Source: JBBDNV01 sp040877415
GTDB taxonomy: Bacteria > Planctomycetota > Planctomycetia > Pirellulales > PALSA-1355
NCBI GenBank assembly: GCA_040877415.1
Contig: JBBDNV010000036.1
Location: forward strand, 1-37,143
Direction: 5' to 3'
Length of the DNA stretch: 37,143 nucleotides
Of the stretch, positions 34,327 through 37,143 are shown piece by piece (positions within the stretch are counted from its first letter, which is position 1; the number at the start of each line of letters is the position of its first letter). The translations under genes and the position numbers were made by a program. The notes below the pieces were generated by a model that worked only from the letters and a program-made list of their open reading frames with translations, had not been told where the DNA came from and searched no databases.

Positions 34327-34811
34327 CCCACGGGTGGCAATCGGACGATTTGTGCGGCCCGATGCCGCGCTGACGCCCGTCATGAGCATCGCCCGCGGAG
34401 TGCCGGATTTCTCGCTGAACGCGTTTTCCGCCGGCACGACCCCGTTGCCGCCGCAAGGGTGCGGCGCGCCTGCTGACGCCGTGTGGGGCGGCCATAGGGG
34501 TGGTTGCGCGTCTTCCCCGGATCGCTTGCGCCGCGCCTCACGGCGGCACATCCCCTACGATCGGCACGGCCGGCGCCCTAGCGCCGCAAGCGTCGAGTCG
34601 CCGGGGGCCAACTCCGCCAAAAAATCAGACTGCGCAAAGTGCAAGCTATATTTCGTTCGGGCAGAAGCCGAGATTCTCGCGGCGCGGCTCGTGCGGCATC
34701 GCGGTCGCGGCGATTAGTTTCCAATTTGCATCGGCGCTGTGTTTCGGCAACGACCTTGCGTTATTTAGAGCCTAAACAACCTGATCGCAGGTGCTTCGTC
34801 AGGACCTCTCC
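34327..34811. other. Non-coding gap inside the Tad locus
   Basis: No frame here has a ribosome binding site or recognisable family; the longest plus frame is arginine/alanine-rich. I see no clear promoter or terminator. It breaks what would otherwise be a tight cpaE-cpaF transcript. Confidence 0.4.
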
Positions 34812-36128
<1,317 letters not shown>

Positions 36129-36176
36129 AGTCGCCTGGCTCGGTGAGCCAACAGGCCAGCCAAAGGGATGCTTCCC

Positions 36177-37143
36177 ATGAGTGCCCTGATCGTTTTCATC
36201 GCCGTCTTCATCGGAGTCGCCTCGCTGATCGGCGGCGTCGCCTTGCTCTGGTCCGGCACCGCCGAATCCGGCGTCGAAGACCGGCTCGCCGTGTTGACCG
36301 GTTCCGGTAGCGCCAAGCAGGCCAAAGAAGCCCTGTTGAAGGGCAGCGTACTTGCGCATCCGCTGGAAAACACGCAAACCGCGCTGTGGAACTATCTGTC
36401 GCGCCTGGGAAATCTCAATCGGCTTTTGGAACAGGCCGACACCTCGATGACCCCGCCGCAGTTTTTCGGCATCTCGGGCGTCATGGCGCTAGTCGGCATG
36501 TTCATCCCCGTCTTCGCCGGCATGCACCCCTCGATCGTGCTGCCGATGGGAATGTTCCTGGCGATCTTGCCGCTCGCCTGGCTGTTTTACCGACGCCGGC
36601 GCCGGCTCAAGCAATTCGCCAAGCAACTCCCCGACGCCCTGGAGCTGGTCTCGCGGGCGCTGCGGGCGGGACACAGCCTGGCCTCCGGGTTTGCGCTGGT
36701 TTCGGAAGAGATGCGCTCACCGATCAACAAGGAGTTTCAGCGGGTGTTCGAGGAGCAGAATCTCGGCGTGTCGCTGGAAAACGCCCTGGACAACCTCACC
36801 GAGCGCATTCCGAACATGGATTTACGGTTTTTCGCCACGGCGGTGGTGCTACAGCGCCAGACGGGCGGCGACCTGGCCGAAATTCTCGACAAAATCGGCT
36901 ACCTGGTGCGCGAGCGCTTCAAAATCTGGGGACAAGTGCAGGCGCTCACCGGCGAAGGCCGGCTTTCGGGCATCGTGTTGTTGGCCCTTCCGCCGTTGTT
37001 GTTCCTCGCCGTCTACCGCTTGAATCCCGGATACGTGCTGCCGCTGTTCACCGATCCGCTGGGCCGCAAAATGCTGGCCGGCGCAATTATCATGCAATTG
37101 CTCGGCGCGATCGTGATCAAGAAAATCGTCAACATCAAGGTGT
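36177..37143 (+). CDS. tadB: TadB inner-membrane platform protein (3' end outside window)
   Basis: An open frame from ATG 36177 (AAGGGA upstream) runs to the window edge, 322 codons so far. N-terminal helices ('ALIVFIAVFIGVASLIGGVALLW', 'GVMALVGMFIPVFAGMHPSIVLPMGMFLAIL') are followed by the T2SS-F domain: 'ELVSRALRAGHSLASGFALVSEEM', 'FEEQNLGVSLENALDNLTERIPNMDLRFF', 'LQRQTGGDLAEILDKIGYLVRERFKI'. The layout is typical TadB. About 48 bp separate it from cpaF, so it is likely co-transcribed. A tadC gene would be expected next, beyond the window. Confidence 0.95.
   Translation, partial: MSALIVFIAVFIGVASLIGGVALLWSGTAESGVEDRLAVLTGSGSAKQAKEALLKGSVLAHPLENTQTALWNYLSRLGNLNRLLEQADTSMTPPQFFGISGVMALVGMFIPVFAGMHPSIVLPMGMFLAILPLAWLFYRRRRRLKQFAKQLPDALELVSRALRAGHSLASGFALVSEEMRSPINKEFQRVFEEQNLGVSLENALDNLTERIPNMDLRFFATAVVLQRQTGGDLAEILDKIGYLVRERFKIWGQVQALTGEGRLSGIVLLALPPLLFLAVYRLNPGYVLPLFTDPLGRKMLAGAIIMQLLGAIVIKKIVNIKV

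Noticed and set aside
34334..34717. Plus-strand frame in the cpaE-cpaF gap
   Set aside because: No ribosome binding site, no family resemblance and biased composition.

Overview
This GC-rich window looks like chromosome of a planctomycete, probably of the Pirellulales type. Several hallmarks point there together. One is a DUF1549/DUF1553 gene followed directly by a DUF1501 gene. Others are an ELWxS-repeat surface protein with an N-terminal 'LEPLENRRLL' motif and a C-terminal dockerin-like Ca-binding region, an ECF sigma factor paired with a membrane Ser/Thr kinase, tandem PEP-CTERM proteins, and a Tad/Flp pilus locus with planctomycete-style gene content. No taxonomic search was possible, so this is inference from gene content.

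Layout. 1-510: an integrase remnant that runs antisense into a tRNA-Ala(GGC) gene, an old integration site. 1023-3987: PRPP synthetase divergent from a probable operon of phosphoribosyltransferase, DUF2267 protein and an HPF/RaiA-like protein fused to a cold-shock domain; a sigma-54-like -24/-12 element precedes the operon. 4011-4529: two gene fragments, a KdpE-like response-regulator tail and a truncated ECF sigma factor. 4540-7316: an intact ECF sigma factor and a Ser/Thr kinase with a polytopic membrane core. 7892-9922: a repeat-containing exported protein with exact 156-bp tandem duplications. 10041-13750: the DUF1549/DUF1553 plus DUF1501 pair, then a small antitoxin-like gene. 14100-17746: a secreted CocE/NonD-family hydrolase and two PEP-CTERM proteins, the upstream one with an unusually structured leader RNA. 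18134-19417: an MFS transporter of nucleoside-symporter type.

19569-27855 is an envelope-glycan type region. A minus-strand, overlapping four-gene operon (toroid prenyltransferase-like protein, TAT-like DUF362 protein, YfhO-like membrane protein, GT2 polyprenyl-phosphate glycosyltransferase) is flanked by two polytopic GT-C-like membrane proteins. Its chemistry is not known to me.

27884-37143 is a Tad (tight adherence) type IVc pilus locus: flp pilin, a 36-aa membrane peptide, prepilin peptidase (cpaA), cpaB, secretin (cpaC/rcpA), cpaE/tadZ, cpaF/tadA ATPase and the start of tadB, which runs off the window. The clearest regulatory element in the window is a cyclic-di-GMP-I (GEMM-I) riboswitch at 28069-28168. 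It lies in the long leader of flp, with further strong hairpins between it and the start codon. This places pilin expression under direct second-messenger control. It is the observation I would follow up first.
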